Shown here piece by piece: positions 34,944 through 44,587 of a stretch of 64,000 nucleotides of DNA. How positions within the stretch are numbered: the stretch's first letter is position 1; every line of letters begins with the position of its first letter. The position numbers and the translations under genes were made by a program. The notes beneath the pieces were generated by a model. The model was not told the DNA's origin. It saw nothing but the letters and a program-made list of their open reading frames with translations, and made no database searches. The stretch is from Pseudomonadota bacterium (GTDB taxonomy: Bacteria; Desulfobacterota; SM23-61): NCBI GenBank assembly GCA_018819135.1, contig JAHJQK010000191.1:1-64000 (forward strand). The letters are read 5' to 3'.

Positions 34944-35911
34944 TTATTCGTCCTTCGTGGAGTTAAGGGCCAGCCTTAAATGCTCCAGCGAAGTGTTCCC
35001 GCCAGAACATACCAGCCCTACTTTTTGGCCTTGCAGCTCTTTACGCAGTTGGTAGGCGGCAGCCAAGGGGGCTGCCCCTGCGGCCTCGGAGAGAGTGTGG
35101 GCCCGCGCCATCATCCATACCATGGCTTGCATAATTTCATGATCACCCGTCAGGACAAAATCATCCAGAGCCTCCCACAGGATGGCCTGGGGCAGCTCGA
35201 AAGCCGTGCCGGTGGCCAGCCCTTCGGCAAAGGTGCGGTTGGGAGCTTCCACTAATCTCTTCTGCCGCCAGGACTCGTAGGCAGCCGGAGATGCTTCTGA
35301 CTGCACCCCGATAACCCGGATATCCGGGTTGATGGCCCGGGCCGCGATACAAGCTCCTGCCGCCCCGCTCCCTCCGCCGATGGGGACGATGATGACCTGC
35401 AGGTTAGGCTGGTCTTCCAACATTTCCAATACTTCCGTGGCCACACCTGCGATCAACAAGGGCTCATTACCGGAGTGGATGTAGCGGTATCCAAGTTGGT
35501 CGGCCAGGGCCTCACAGTGCAGTTTGGCTTCATCAAAGGTCGCTCCTTCAAAAATAACTTCCGCACCCATGCCCTTTATGGCAGCTACCTTACCTGGGTT
35601 GGCCTTTTCAGGAATAACAATGCGAGCTTTCACTCCGAATAAACGGGCAGCGCAAGCCACAGATTGTCCATGGTTGCCTGTGGAAGCGGTAATCACTCCT
35701 CCTTCTCGTTCTTCAGAACTGAGTTGGGACACCAAGTTAATCCCCCCGCGAACTTTAAAGGCTCCCACTGGTTGGTAGTTTTCATGCTTGATATATACTT
35801 CAGTACCCACCAGGGCGTTAATCGCCGGATAGCTGTGCAGAGGGGGCGCGGCAGGTAGGGACGGATCTTCTTTTGGGCGAACAATACATCTTTAAACTTA
35901 GGTATTTTCAC
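34944..35911 (-). pseudogene. threonine ammonia-lyase (dehydratase), frameshifted near the N-terminus
   Basis: The main frame holds 288 residues of a PLP-dependent threonine/serine dehydratase: IKHENYQPVGAFKVRGG (PLP lysine), ASTGNHGQSVA, PIGGGSGAAGACIAAR and GLVCSGGNTSLEHLRLAL. The first about 28 residues (MKIPKFKDVLFAQKKIRPYL) lie in another frame beginning at 35911. The shift falls at CGCCCCCTC (C5, 35842-35846): adding one base restores RPYLPRTPLHSYPAINALVG. It is either a recent mutation or a homopolymer error. If the shift is real, initiation at a GTG near 35810 would lack the N-terminal lid. A C-terminal ACT domain is absent, as in catabolic forms. Confidence 0.8.
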
Positions 35912-36124
35912 TGCTTCGCTCCTGAAGCCATAGGAATTATCAAGGAGCCTATCATTATATCTATTGGCAGATCAAGAAGATAATTGGAATGACCCTTCAG
36001 CCCGGGCTGGGAAGCTCCTACATAAAAAACTGGGAGTGGGCCATGGTAATCGACGGCTTGACTTCATCGTAATATTCAGTAATTCTAATAATTATAAGAG
36101 CAATAAACTGCCCCGGAAGAGAAA

Positions 36125-37222
36125 ATGGCTCAGTGTAAATTATGTAATGCTTCAGCCAAAGCCATTTCCAGAGAGCTCGGTCTATGCCTGGCCTGCATAA
36201 GAAAGAGGCCTGAGGATGCTCTTCCGGCGGCTAAGCAGACCCACAGAAAAAGCCGAGCAGCCTTTGCCCTTCCGGAAGAGCCCCCCAAGGACCCTCAAGG
36301 AATTTCCTGCCGTATTTGCGTGAATGAATGCAGGATTCCTGAAGGACAAATGGGATATTGTGGGCTCAGGAAGAACGAAGGGGGAAGTCTTACCGGGGTA
36401 TCCCCCGAACAAGGAAAACTCTCGTGGTACCACGACCCGCTGCCCACCAACTGCGTAGCCGATTGGGTGTGCGCGGGTGGAACGGGTTCAGGTTATCCCA
36501 AGTTTGCTCATTTTTCTGGGCCGGAAAAAGGGTACAAAAATCTTGCTGTTTTTTTTCATGCCTGCTCGTTCAACTGTATCTTCTGTCAGAACTGGCACTT
36601 CCGTAAAGAGACAACAAAACCCTATACAACTCCTTTAAATAGGCTCGTAGCAGATGTCGATGAAAAAACATCCTGCCTATGCTACTTTGGTGGTGACCCG
36701 GCACCCCAGCTTCCTTTTTCTCTCGCAGCGTCGAGAAAAGCACTGGGGGAAAACCAAGGCAAGATCCTCAGGATATGCTGGGAAACGAATGGGTCAATGC
36801 ATAAGACCCTTCTCGATGAGATGGTGGAACTGGCTCTGAATTCCGGAGGCTGCATAAAGTTCGATCTAAAAGCCTGGGACGAAAACCTGCACATTGCCTT
36901 GACAGGGATTACGAATAAAAGAACGGTAGAAAATTTTTCCAGGGCTGGAGAAAAAGTAGGATTGAGACCCACTCCTCCCTTACTTGTAGCCAGTACGCTT
37001 CTGGTCCCCGGTTATATAGATGAAGCTGAAATAAAGTCCATCGCCAGGTTCGTCGCCTCGATCAATCCCGAAATCCCTTACAGCCTGCTGGGATTCTATC
37101 CCCATTTTTTCATGTCGGATATGTCCTTAACTTCCAAAGGTATGGCCTATCGATGCCTTCGGGTAGCCCGGGAAGAGGGCCTCACCAATGTAAGAATCGG
37201 TAATATCCACCTGCTCGTGTAG
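36125..37222 (+). CDS. radical SAM protein (PflA/AmmeMemoRadiSam-like)
   Basis: 365 residues. An N-terminal zinc-ribbon-like part (CKLCNASAKA ... LGLCLACIRKRP), a second Cys cluster CRICVNECRIPEGQMGYCGL, then the radical SAM motif CSFNCIFCQNWHFRKE (C-x3-C-x2-C), CYFGGDPAPQLPF and WETNGSMHKTLLDEM. The CxxC-rich N-terminus plus the QNW motif matches PflA-like activases related to the AmmeMemoRadiSam group, whose targets are unknown. No glycyl radical enzyme gene is nearby. Stands alone between convergent and codirectional neighbours. Confidence 0.85.
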   Translation: MAQCKLCNASAKAISRELGLCLACIRKRPEDALPAAKQTHRKSRAAFALPEEPPKDPQGISCRICVNECRIPEGQMGYCGLRKNEGGSLTGVSPEQGKLSWYHDPLPTNCVADWVCAGGTGSGYPKFAHFSGPEKGYKNLAVFFHACSFNCIFCQNWHFRKETTKPYTTPLNRLVADVDEKTSCLCYFGGDPAPQLPFSLAASRKALGENQGKILRICWETNGSMHKTLLDEMVELALNSGGCIKFDLKAWDENLHIALTGITNKRTVENFSRAGEKVGLRPTPPLLVASTLLVPGYIDEAEIKSIARFVASINPEIPYSLLGFYPHFFMSDMSLTSKGMAYRCLRVAREEGLTNVRIGNIHLLV

Positions 37223-37319
37223 TGGAATGGAGAATGGAGAATTCTCTTGCCACCTGTTCCTAATTGATATTTGAAAATGCGCTCCCAAATTTATCTTATC
37301 ATTGGAATGGAGGGAAAAA

Positions 37320-38021
37320 ATGGAAAGTAAGCCTGGATACCTTGAGCACAGGAAGAGGCTGCGGGAAAGATTCCGTAAGAACGGAGCCGAAGGTATGCAC
37401 GACTATGAAATCCTCGAGCTTCTTTTAACCTATGCCGTCCCGCGCAAAGACGTCAAGCCCCGGGCCAAGGATCTCCTCCAGCGCTTCGGGAGCCTTGCGG
37501 GCGTCCTGGATGCGGGGCAGAAAGAACTGGAAGAAGTCCCCGATATCGGCCCCATTTCCTCGACCCTCATCCGTCTGGTCAAAGAGACCTGTGGAATTTA
37601 TCTGGCCGAGAAGATGAGCAATAAAGACGTGCTCTCTTCTCCCCAGGCCGTACTCGATTTCGCCCGGGTGAAACTGGCCGGTCTTCCCCATGAGGCTTTC
37701 ATGATTATTTTTTTAAACGCCAAGAATAAAGTTCTGGATTACAAGGTTCTCCAGGAGGGAACAGTTGATCGGGCGGTTATATACCCAAGACGCATGGTTG
37801 AGGAGGCTTTGGCCCGTCACGCTGCTGGAATTATTCTGGTCCATAACCACCCCAGCGGAGATGCCGGGCCGTCCCCGGAGGATAAACAATTGACCCGTTC
37901 CCTGGTCGAGGCCGCCCGCACCATCGACCTGCGGGTTCTGGATCATATCATCGTGGGTAAAGAAGGATATTGTAGCTTCTTGGAGTCCCGCCTGATGCCT
38001 GTGCCGGAAAACAGCAGATGA
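37320..38021 (+). CDS. radC: RadC-family JAB/MPN domain protein
   Basis: 233 residues. N-terminal helix-hairpin-helix part (YEILELLLTYAVPRKDVKP, LEEVPDIGPISSTLIRL) and the JAB1/MPN metal-binding motif VHNHPSGDAGPSPEDKQLT near the C-terminus. The family is called DNA repair protein RadC, but the repair role of the E. coli prototype has been withdrawn; the biochemical function is unresolved. ATG 37320 with GGAGGGAAAAA upstream is preferred to TTG 37302. Confidence 0.92.
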   Translation: MESKPGYLEHRKRLRERFRKNGAEGMHDYEILELLLTYAVPRKDVKPRAKDLLQRFGSLAGVLDAGQKELEEVPDIGPISSTLIRLVKETCGIYLAEKMSNKDVLSSPQAVLDFARVKLAGLPHEAFMIIFLNAKNKVLDYKVLQEGTVDRAVIYPRRMVEEALARHAAGIILVHNHPSGDAGPSPEDKQLTRSLVEAARTIDLRVLDHIIVGKEGYCSFLESRLMPVPENSR

Positions 38022-38160
38022 CCAGTGCCCTGGTCAATTAGGTAGATGTATTCTGAGAGGTTTCTTGGCGTTGCCCATTTTAAAAAGGAGTTATGATTAG
38101 GGCATCATATTTTCTTCTTTGACAATAACCCTTCGGACATCCGCTATCCGTTTAATAAAT

Positions 38161-39513
38161 TCATCGGGTGGATCCGAAAACGAGAACTTTGTTGAGCTCC
38201 TGCATATCTTTTTTAGTAAGTTTTTCAAGATTGCCCAGCGCATCGGCAGTCCATCCAATCTTTTCGGTTGGCAATATCCCCTGAGTGAACTTGGCGAAAA
38301 GGGCTTTGAACTGCTCCATGGTCAGAGGCTCTGGGGGAGCTCCGATGGAATGCATCCGTTCCCTGGAAAAGACCCGGCCATCTTTTAGTTGGACATCAAT
38401 ACGGGCCGGGGTATCCATACCGTATTTGGGAACCCATTCCGGGTGATTTAAAATTTCTACTTTCTTGCGGGCTTCCTTGAACTTCGGGTCGTCGATTCTT
38501 TCGAGAGCTACATGGTTGAAGTTTACATCCTTATCCAGCAGGATGGCCGATAGAGCATGGTGAAAACTGAACTGGAGGTCCCCGATACTTTTCGGTTCAG
38601 GGCGATTGCAAACTTCTTCAAGTTTGGAAATATGTACCGTAATCCGCTCCACCTGGTCACAGGAGATTTTTTCTTGCTGCGCGAGTTCTAACAAGGCATC
38701 CAGGTGCCGATGCATATAAAAGCAACACGGATATTTTTTGATCCAGATGTCATGTACCCTCCATTCCTTTCCCAATTTTTCGACGAATTTTTCGGGGACA
38801 ACCCTGTCTTGGCCCAGCAAATGGGTCATATAGGTTACGATGTCCGGATTACTGGCCAAGCCCTCTTTCGCCAGTTCGGCGGCAACCAAAGCCTGTAAAC
38901 AGTGGAGGGAGGTTTCATAATAATGAGCATCGGTTCCAAAACTTACATAGGCGACTGGAACCCCTGACAGAGCAAGTCCCATTGCCGATATCGTTTCAGC
39001 TTCATTGAGTTGCATCGCTCTCGCGACCCCTGCGGCCGGACCCATGACCCCGGGGATCACCGAAAGTCCTAAATACCCCTGGGGATAGAATAGCGTTGTT
39101 CGGGAATGGACTTCAAGCCCCACGGCACAGACCTCGGCCAGCTCCTGACCTGAAAGTCCGAGTTTTTCAGCAAGGGGAAAGTAGACGGGGAAGGTCGTGA
39201 TGTCCCAGGCCGTCCCTCTTAAAAAACTGTCATCTTCTAATTCTGCCCCGTGGGCAAATAGTCCATTATTCAATACGGCGTTCCAGAGAGAAGTCTTATA
39301 ACCGGAGCCCATCACCCCTACTTCTGGAAGATGTCCGCGTTCCTTCGCCGCTTTATTGACCCTTTTTCCCACCGGCATGGTTGATCCTACGAGCATTCCG
39401 GCAACGGTTTTTAAAGCAAGCCCCTTGATAAATTCCATCGTTTTGGGGGGAATGTCTGCCAACTTGGTCTTGACTGAAAATTCAGCCAACTGTTTCGCAA
39501 TCTCTATACCCAT
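38161..39513 (-). CDS. MmgE/PrpD family protein
   Basis: 450 residues of the 2-methylcitrate dehydratase-like family: a helical N-terminal domain (LALKTVAGMLVGSTMPVGKR, AELEDDSFLRGTAWDITTFP) and a smaller C-terminal domain. PrpD dehydrates methylcitrate in propionate oxidation, but many paralogues act on other substrates, and no prpB or prpC is near, so substrate is left open. Good ribosome site GGAGGTAAATC. Just past the stop, an alternative frame continues for 25 residues (SDPPDEFIKRIADVRRVIVK), which may be the original C-terminus lost by a shift. Confidence 0.87.
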   Translation of the reverse strand: MGIEIAKQLAEFSVKTKLADIPPKTMEFIKGLALKTVAGMLVGSTMPVGKRVNKAAKERGHLPEVGVMGSGYKTSLWNAVLNNGLFAHGAELEDDSFLRGTAWDITTFPVYFPLAEKLGLSGQELAEVCAVGLEVHSRTTLFYPQGYLGLSVIPGVMGPAAGVARAMQLNEAETISAMGLALSGVPVAYVSFGTDAHYYETSLHCLQALVAAELAKEGLASNPDIVTYMTHLLGQDRVVPEKFVEKLGKEWRVHDIWIKKYPCCFYMHRHLDALLELAQQEKISCDQVERITVHISKLEEVCNRPEPKSIGDLQFSFHHALSAILLDKDVNFNHVALERIDDPKFKEARKKVEILNHPEWVPKYGMDTPARIDVQLKDGRVFSRERMHSIGAPPEPLTMEQFKALFAKFTQGILPTEKIGWTADALGNLEKLTKKDMQELNKVLVFGSTR

Positions 39514-39534
39514 GATTTACCTCCTACTCAGTTT

Positions 39535-39553
39535 AAAATGGGGCAATTGTAAT
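39535..39553 (+). repeat. 19-bp sequence shared with 9772-9790
   Basis: AAAATGGGGCAATTGTAAT here and AAAATGGGACAATTGTAAT at 9772-9790, same strand, 18 of 19 identical. The core CAATTG is palindromic. It may be the end of a lost insertion sequence or a shared regulatory site. Confidence 0.45.
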
Positions 39554-39710
39554 AAAGTATTTTTTCTTTCCCTTCTTCCGGCAGGAATTCAATATACCAA
39601 ATTTCGAAAAATCATCAATTTTTTTCTTCTTTTTCGTGATAGAATCTCGGACCACGGATTGTTAAATATCAATCAGGGTTAGGCCAATATTTCCTGGAAA
39701 GGAGAAGACA

Positions 39711-40232
39711 GTGAATACGGTAAAATATTTTCTGGCGGCGGCGAAAGAGCTGCACGATAGTCTTTTTGAATCGGTGAAGGGCCTAAGCAATGAACAGCTC
39801 CATTTTCGGCCCCTGGGCAAAGGGAACCATATTGCTTTTATTCTCTGGCACTGTATACGCACGGAGGATTCGGTTATTAATTTTTTGTTGCAAAAAAAGG
39901 CGCCGGTATGGAATGCCGAAGGGTGGGATAAGAAATTCGGGATGGACCCGAGAGCGCAGGGAACGGGTATGACGGCAGAGCAGGCGACGGCAGTGCACAT
40001 CCAGGATCTGGATGGATTTTTAAAATATACGCAGAATGTATGCCGGGCAACGGAAACCTATCTGGCCGGCTTGCAGGAGGAAGTTTTGGGCGAGGTGCGA
40101 GATCTGCCGGTGCTGGGAAAGCGAAACCTGTATCAGGTTATCGGGGGGATTGTCCTTAACCATGGGGCAGGCCATCTCGGGGAAATATGGTATGTGAAGG
40201 GCGTTCAGGGACTGAAAGGAAGCCCGATCTAA
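39711..40232 (+). CDS. DinB family protein
   Basis: 173 residues, four-helix DinB-like fold. Candidate metal-binding histidines are seen in FILWHCIRTEDSV and near the end in VLNHGAGHLGEIWYVKG, the spacing typical for DinB/YfiT proteins (thiol-dependent or detoxifying transferases, most uncharacterised). GTG start with AAGGAGAAGACA upstream. The following gene begins five bases after its stop. Confidence 0.8.
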   Translation: MNTVKYFLAAAKELHDSLFESVKGLSNEQLHFRPLGKGNHIAFILWHCIRTEDSVINFLLQKKAPVWNAEGWDKKFGMDPRAQGTGMTAEQATAVHIQDLDGFLKYTQNVCRATETYLAGLQEEVLGEVRDLPVLGKRNLYQVIGGIVLNHGAGHLGEIWYVKGVQGLKGSPI

Positions 40233-40237
40233 AAGAT

Positions 40238-40786
40238 ATGGCTTCCGCTGTTACCCATGCTTTCTTCTCCTTGGCTTTAGGCAAGGCATTTGCCCGGGAA
40301 GAAATGCCCTGGCGATTTTGGATATTTGCGATCGGCTGTTCAGTCTTGCCCGATATTGATGTGGTCGGTTTTTCCTTCGGGATGCAATACGGAGATATCT
40401 TCGGGCATCGAGGGTTTTTCCATTCTCTATTTTTTGCCTTTCTCCTCAGTATGAGTGTCATTGGTTTGGGTTGCAAAGGTTATGGCAAATTCTCCAGGCC
40501 TTGGTGGGGGCTCTTTTTCTTTTTACTTACTTCTGCTCATGGCGTTCTTGATGCCTTGACTGACGGCGGTTGGGGAGTCGCTTTTTTCTCTCCTTTTGAT
40601 ACCACTCGATACTTTTTCCCCTGGAGGCCCTTGAAGATTTCTCCCCTTGGCTTGGAAGGATTTTTCAGTCCTTGGGGGAGGGAGGTTATCTTATGCGAGA
40701 TGATTTGGGTTTGGGCTCCGTCCATCCTTTTGGTGGCGGTGGTTAGGGGTGGGAGAAAGATCCCTTGCCAGAGGCTTTTAAGATGA
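40238..40786 (+). CDS. YdjM-like membrane-bound metal-dependent hydrolase
   Basis: 182 residues, polytopic. Motifs VTHAFFSLALGKAF, GCSVLPDIDVVGF and IFGHRGFFHSLFFAFLLSMS match the LexA-binding inner-membrane hydrolase family (YdjM, PF04307), with SAHGVLDALTDGGWG and FFSPFDTTRYFFPW later. His and Asp of the HxFHS/LPDID motifs probably bind a metal. Function of the family is little known. ATG 40238 is chosen because the hydrophobic core starts there; the upstream extension overlaps dinB in another frame. Confidence 0.84.
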   Translation: MASAVTHAFFSLALGKAFAREEMPWRFWIFAIGCSVLPDIDVVGFSFGMQYGDIFGHRGFFHSLFFAFLLSMSVIGLGCKGYGKFSRPWWGLFFFLLTSAHGVLDALTDGGWGVAFFSPFDTTRYFFPWRPLKISPLGLEGFFSPWGREVILCEMIWVWAPSILLVAVVRGGRKIPCQRLLR

Positions 40787-40860
40787 GGTAAACTTCAAGG
40801 GGTTAGGTCGAAAAGTTAAGTTGATCGCTTAAATTTTAGAAGAAATTGGAGGTTCGCGCC

Positions 40861-41469
40861 ATGAAGATTAATCCAGCGGTCCTGAATCGCCAAGATGCTC
40901 ATGCTTTATTCGTCGGAGCTATCCTGCCTCGCCCGATCGCCTTTGTCTCTACGATCGGCAAGGACGGGATTTATAATATTGCTCCTTTCAGTTTCTTTAC
41001 GGGCATGTCAACCAAGCCGGCCGTCGTAGGCTTCGGGGTGGGATGTAGAAGGGACGGAACGAAGAAAGACACCCTGGTAAATATCGAGTACACCAAAGAT
41101 TACGTAATTAACCTGGTCCATGAAGGTTTAGCTGAAGCTATGAACCAAGCGGCAGGAGAATACCCCAGCCACGTGGACGAATTCAAAGTTGCCGGCCTGA
41201 CGCCGGTCAAGAGCGATTTGGTCAAATCCCCCCGGGTCGCCGAATCCCCGGTGAATATGGAGTGCCGGCTGATGCAAATATTGGAATTCGGCCAATCACC
41301 AAATTTAAACAGCTTTATTGTCGGAGAAGTAGTTGTTGTTCACGTCCAAGAGGAATCATGGGTTGATGGTGTGATTAAGGCAACCCAGGTGAAAGCAATT
41401 GGTCGTCTGGGAGAAGATTTATATTGCCGGACAAAAGATATATTTGAAATGAAAAGGCCACGGGTCTAA
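40861..41469 (+). CDS. flavin reductase-like domain protein
   Basis: 202 residues. FMN-binding split-barrel: LPRPIAFVSTIGKDGIYNIA, PFSFFTGMSTKPAVVGF, KDTLVNIEYTKDYVINLVHE and NSFIVGEVVVVHVQE. The family comprises flavin reductases and ferric reductase- or flavoredoxin-like proteins, the latter common in sulfate reducers. The ribosome site GGAGG and ATG 40861 decide the start. No oxygenase partner is adjacent, so a flavoredoxin-type role is an alternative. Confidence 0.86.
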   Translation: MKINPAVLNRQDAHALFVGAILPRPIAFVSTIGKDGIYNIAPFSFFTGMSTKPAVVGFGVGCRRDGTKKDTLVNIEYTKDYVINLVHEGLAEAMNQAAGEYPSHVDEFKVAGLTPVKSDLVKSPRVAESPVNMECRLMQILEFGQSPNLNSFIVGEVVVVHVQEESWVDGVIKATQVKAIGRLGEDLYCRTKDIFEMKRPRV

Positions 41470-41496
41470 TGACCCATGGAGGAACATCTCTAAGAG

Positions 41497-43461
41497 TCAA
41501 TTAGGCAGAGAGATTTTTAAGCGCCTTCTTCTTACTTTCTTCACGATAAATCTCACCATCAGGATCAGAACAAGGAAAATTACGACCACAACGGAAAAAG
41601 CCACCCAGGTCACCATCGTTCCCCGCGATAAAAAAGCGAACGGGTTCCAGCTGGCCTCCATGACGATCCTCCCTAATTTGCCCCTGTATTTCTCCGGAAT
41701 ATCGGGTAGGCCATCCCCGTTTGTATCCGCAAAGCTCTTTATATATTCCATGACGCCTATCCACTCTTTGAGCTCCTGGATGCCGGGCTGGTTTTTATCG
41801 GCATCAACCCGGAAGGCTGTGAGGTCAGCAACGGGAATGCCATGGCGGTCTTTGGGAACGATGTTAAGAATCTGGTAGGTATACTTGCCCACTATCTTGA
41901 GGAAAGTGGCATTGTAGATATTGGTGGCTATTCGGTAAAGGTTCTTATTGGACTCGGAATATTCAAGTGGTACGTATCCTTCTTCCTCGCTTCCCAGCCA
42001 GATATGGGTCACCCGGTCAAAAATAACCCTTCTGGGGTTGTAGGTGAACTTCAAGCCTGACACCTGCAGAAAATAGGAACTTCCTTTGAAGGGGTAAACA
42101 CTCGTCAAGATCTCCAGGGCTTTCTTGATCTCCGAGGCGTAAAGGTAACAGCTAATTAGGGGGTAGGCCATCGTATCGTCCATTCCTATGCCCAGCGGTA
42201 TGGATCGGAAGACGTCGCTCACGGCTAAGGCGCCTGTTTTTCCCCGCAAAAGATCATCGCGAATAACGCCATTGGACTCGATGGCCACTACCACCTTGGT
42301 TATCGGGTCTTTAGGATCGTAGTCATGCCGGTTTACATACCAGCGGATAGAGTCAGCGATAAGATTGCCCAGGTTAGATTCATCCTCTTCGATCCTGAGA
42401 TCAAAGGCTGTTTGCCCTATAACCTTTCTGAAACTCAGGTTCACCGGCTTAAGAACATCCCGATCGATGGTACCTATGAACGATTCAATCTTTTTCTGTA
42501 GGGTCATATCCCCGGGAATCTTGTCGTCGACCTCGATAAGCTGGTAATTTTTCAGTTGGACCTTCCCTTTTTCCCAGAGAAGATCGAGAACACCGACCCA
42601 CTTTCCGTATACGCCGGCCTGGATAATCAAGGTGGAATTGACGACGATCGGTTTTTCCAGCTTAGTATGGCTATGCCCCCCAACGATGACGTCAATACCC
42701 TCTACCCCCTTGGCCAGGACCTCGTCTTCCGAGCGGGATTTTTTCTTGCTCACCCCGCTGTGGGAAAGGCAAATAACCATATCTACCTTTTCCTTTTCCC
42801 GCAGGACCTTCACCATCTCTTTGGCAATCTCAACGGGATCCCTGAACTTTACCGGCGAGGCAAAGGGTGCTTTTTCCGCAGCGTCTTTGCCCATCAAACC
42901 GAAAATTCCTATCTTAATCCCTTCTTTCTCCATGATGATATATGGCTTTACCAAGCCCCGGTTGAATGCTTCCTCGAGGGCGTCATCCCGGTCGCTCTCC
43001 TGGCTGAAGATGGCGTTGGAAAAGACGATCGCCGGCATTCCTCCCTTGGCGGCTGCCGCATGAAGGATCCGAGCTAGGCCTTTCGGTTTGAGGTCAAATT
43101 CATGGTTGCCCAGAGTAAGAACATCGTAACCCATGTCTTTCATTACCTGCAGTTCTACAGCCTCTTCCCTGGCAATCATATGGAAGAGGGAACCCATGAG
43201 AAAATCACCCCCGTCCAGGACGAGTACGGGATTGTTTCTTTTTCCCTTCTCCTGTTTGATAACCGAGGCGACCCTGGCCCAGCCTCCCTGGGTACCATCG
43301 TTCCCGATCATATCAGGGCGATAATCAATATTGGGGGAAAACCCCAGGAGATGCGAATGGAGGTCATTGGTATGAATGATGGAGATAATCTTCTCCGCGG
43401 CAAAAAGATTGGCAGACCAGAAAAGAACCGCTAAAAAAACCGAAAGCCTCAGGACTTTCAT
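41497..43461 (-). CDS. membrane-anchored 5'-nucleotidase / metallophosphatase (UshA family)
   Basis: 654 residues. A signal peptide (MKVLRLSVFLAVLFWSANLF-AA) is followed by the calcineurin-like domain with all metal motifs: HTNDLHSHLLG, LDGGDFLMGS, LGNHEFDLKP, CLSHSGVSKK, VGGHSHTKLE. Next comes the 5'-nucleotidase C-terminal domain (ESNGVIRDDLLRG). Close to the end are a Ca-binding-loop-like DTNGDGLPDI and a transmembrane helix (MVTWVAFSVVVVIFLVLILM) with a basic cytoplasmic tail. It is thus exported and held in the inner membrane at both function and location, unlike soluble UshA. It likely scavenges nucleotides or phosphate in the periplasm. Confidence 0.9.
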   Translation of the reverse strand: MKVLRLSVFLAVLFWSANLFAAEKIISIIHTNDLHSHLLGFSPNIDYRPDMIGNDGTQGGWARVASVIKQEKGKRNNPVLVLDGGDFLMGSLFHMIAREEAVELQVMKDMGYDVLTLGNHEFDLKPKGLARILHAAAAKGGMPAIVFSNAIFSQESDRDDALEEAFNRGLVKPYIIMEKEGIKIGIFGLMGKDAAEKAPFASPVKFRDPVEIAKEMVKVLREKEKVDMVICLSHSGVSKKKSRSEDEVLAKGVEGIDVIVGGHSHTKLEKPIVVNSTLIIQAGVYGKWVGVLDLLWEKGKVQLKNYQLIEVDDKIPGDMTLQKKIESFIGTIDRDVLKPVNLSFRKVIGQTAFDLRIEEDESNLGNLIADSIRWYVNRHDYDPKDPITKVVVAIESNGVIRDDLLRGKTGALAVSDVFRSIPLGIGMDDTMAYPLISCYLYASEIKKALEILTSVYPFKGSSYFLQVSGLKFTYNPRRVIFDRVTHIWLGSEEEGYVPLEYSESNKNLYRIATNIYNATFLKIVGKYTYQILNIVPKDRHGIPVADLTAFRVDADKNQPGIQELKEWIGVMEYIKSFADTNGDGLPDIPEKYRGKLGRIVMEASWNPFAFLSRGTMVTWVAFSVVVVIFLVLILMVRFIVKKVRRRRLKISLPN

Positions 43462-43616
43462 CGTCTTTCTCCCCACCTCCATAAGAGGTTGGGCCATAGG
43501 TAATACATGATCCTGCCCAGGATTACTTTCCCGAGGGGAGGTTCGAAGTCCGTCAACCGTCTTCCATTCCAGGCTCAAGGGTTCCATCGCTCAGGTATTG
43601 GATGTCATAATCCTGA

Positions 43617-44009
43617 TCACGCTCTTTTAAGCATCACCCGATATCCTAATAGATATATAATGAGGACCACCAGGATGGCGACCAAAAGGGCTACAATGAC
43701 CACCTCACCATTCCCTCCGACATTCAGTTCATCAAGATTTAAAGCAAGCTGATGAATTTGTTCGTCGGTAAGCAGGTGTAATCTCTTTTGGATCCCCTCC
43801 TCGGGAAACCCCAGCTGCTTGAGTCTTTCGCGGACCATTTTCGATTCCAGAACTTTTTGAATCTTCTGGAGGTCGGAGGGCCTATCGACGGGTGCAAGGG
43901 TAATCCCTTCCGATGGCGAAAAACCCGCATAAACCCTTGGGGTAATCCCGATGAGAAACGTTATGGTGACCATATACCATGTTACCCATTTCGTCATCTT
44001 CCTTTTCAT
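43617..44009 (-). CDS. PA2779-like small membrane protein
   Basis: 130 residues. Signal peptide or first helix (WYMVTITFLIGITPRVYA), a helical soluble part (LESKMVRERLKQLGFPEEGI, LTDEQIHQLALNLDELNVGG), then a C-terminal transmembrane helix (VVIVALLVAILVVLIIYLLG). This layout, including the 'LTDEQIHQLA' stretch, fits the PA2779 family, in other species paired with a C39-peptidase-like PA2778 gene; no such gene is seen here. Function unknown. It lies upstream of the 5'-nucleotidase on the same strand. Confidence 0.75.
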   Translation of the reverse strand: MKRKMTKWVTWYMVTITFLIGITPRVYAGFSPSEGITLAPVDRPSDLQKIQKVLESKMVRERLKQLGFPEEGIQKRLHLLTDEQIHQLALNLDELNVGGNGEVVIVALLVAILVVLIIYLLGYRVMLKRA

Positions 44010-44587
44010 TTTTCTTCTCCTTTCTTTTTTAAAAAGAAGATTTCCAACTTTCCGATAAAGTCCAGGTTTAAAGTTTTATCAGCATCCCTTAGTGTCCTGA
44101 GTCAGAGATTCGTTTTAAAATTTATTTTGCCGACAACCTTGGTCGTGGCCCGGGGGCCGGCTCCGGTTGAGCTAAGCCAAAATGGCCGGCGGGAGAGCAG
44201 GATTTGTTCACTTCCTTAATCTCTCACCCTATCCTTCTCCCCCCGAGGATACTATGTCGTAGCCCGGACGGGAGGGCATGAATGAGGAAACATCGGCGGG
44301 AAGAGAAGTCATCCAACACTCTCCCGCGGGTTTCCGCAAAAGGACGGCGGATTCGAAGGGCCACGGAAATATTTGGTTTGCAGCCCGCCCCGATCCATGG
44401 AAGAACCACTGCGTCGTGATTCCAAGAGAATGCCCTTCCGCCCGGGTCTTCCGATTCCGGGATTACGACACAGTCTCCAGAGGAAGAGGGGAGGCGATCA
44501 AGCTGCTTTAAGATTCATATGAACATGAAACCGGCAACGAAAAAATACCCGGTGTTCTCTGGGCCCTCTTGGGCCAAAGGTATACCC
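44010..44587. other. 578-base stretch with no gene recognised
   Basis: Open frames here are short and biased like random GC-rich sequence. GCCCGGACGGGAGGG near 44265 recurs near 51020, which hints at a further dispersed repeat. No promoter, RNA or relic could be identified with confidence. Confidence 0.3.

Noticed and set aside
44278-44511. 77-codon plus-strand frame
   Set aside because: Composition and lack of a ribosome site or domain suggest chance in GC-rich intergenic sequence.
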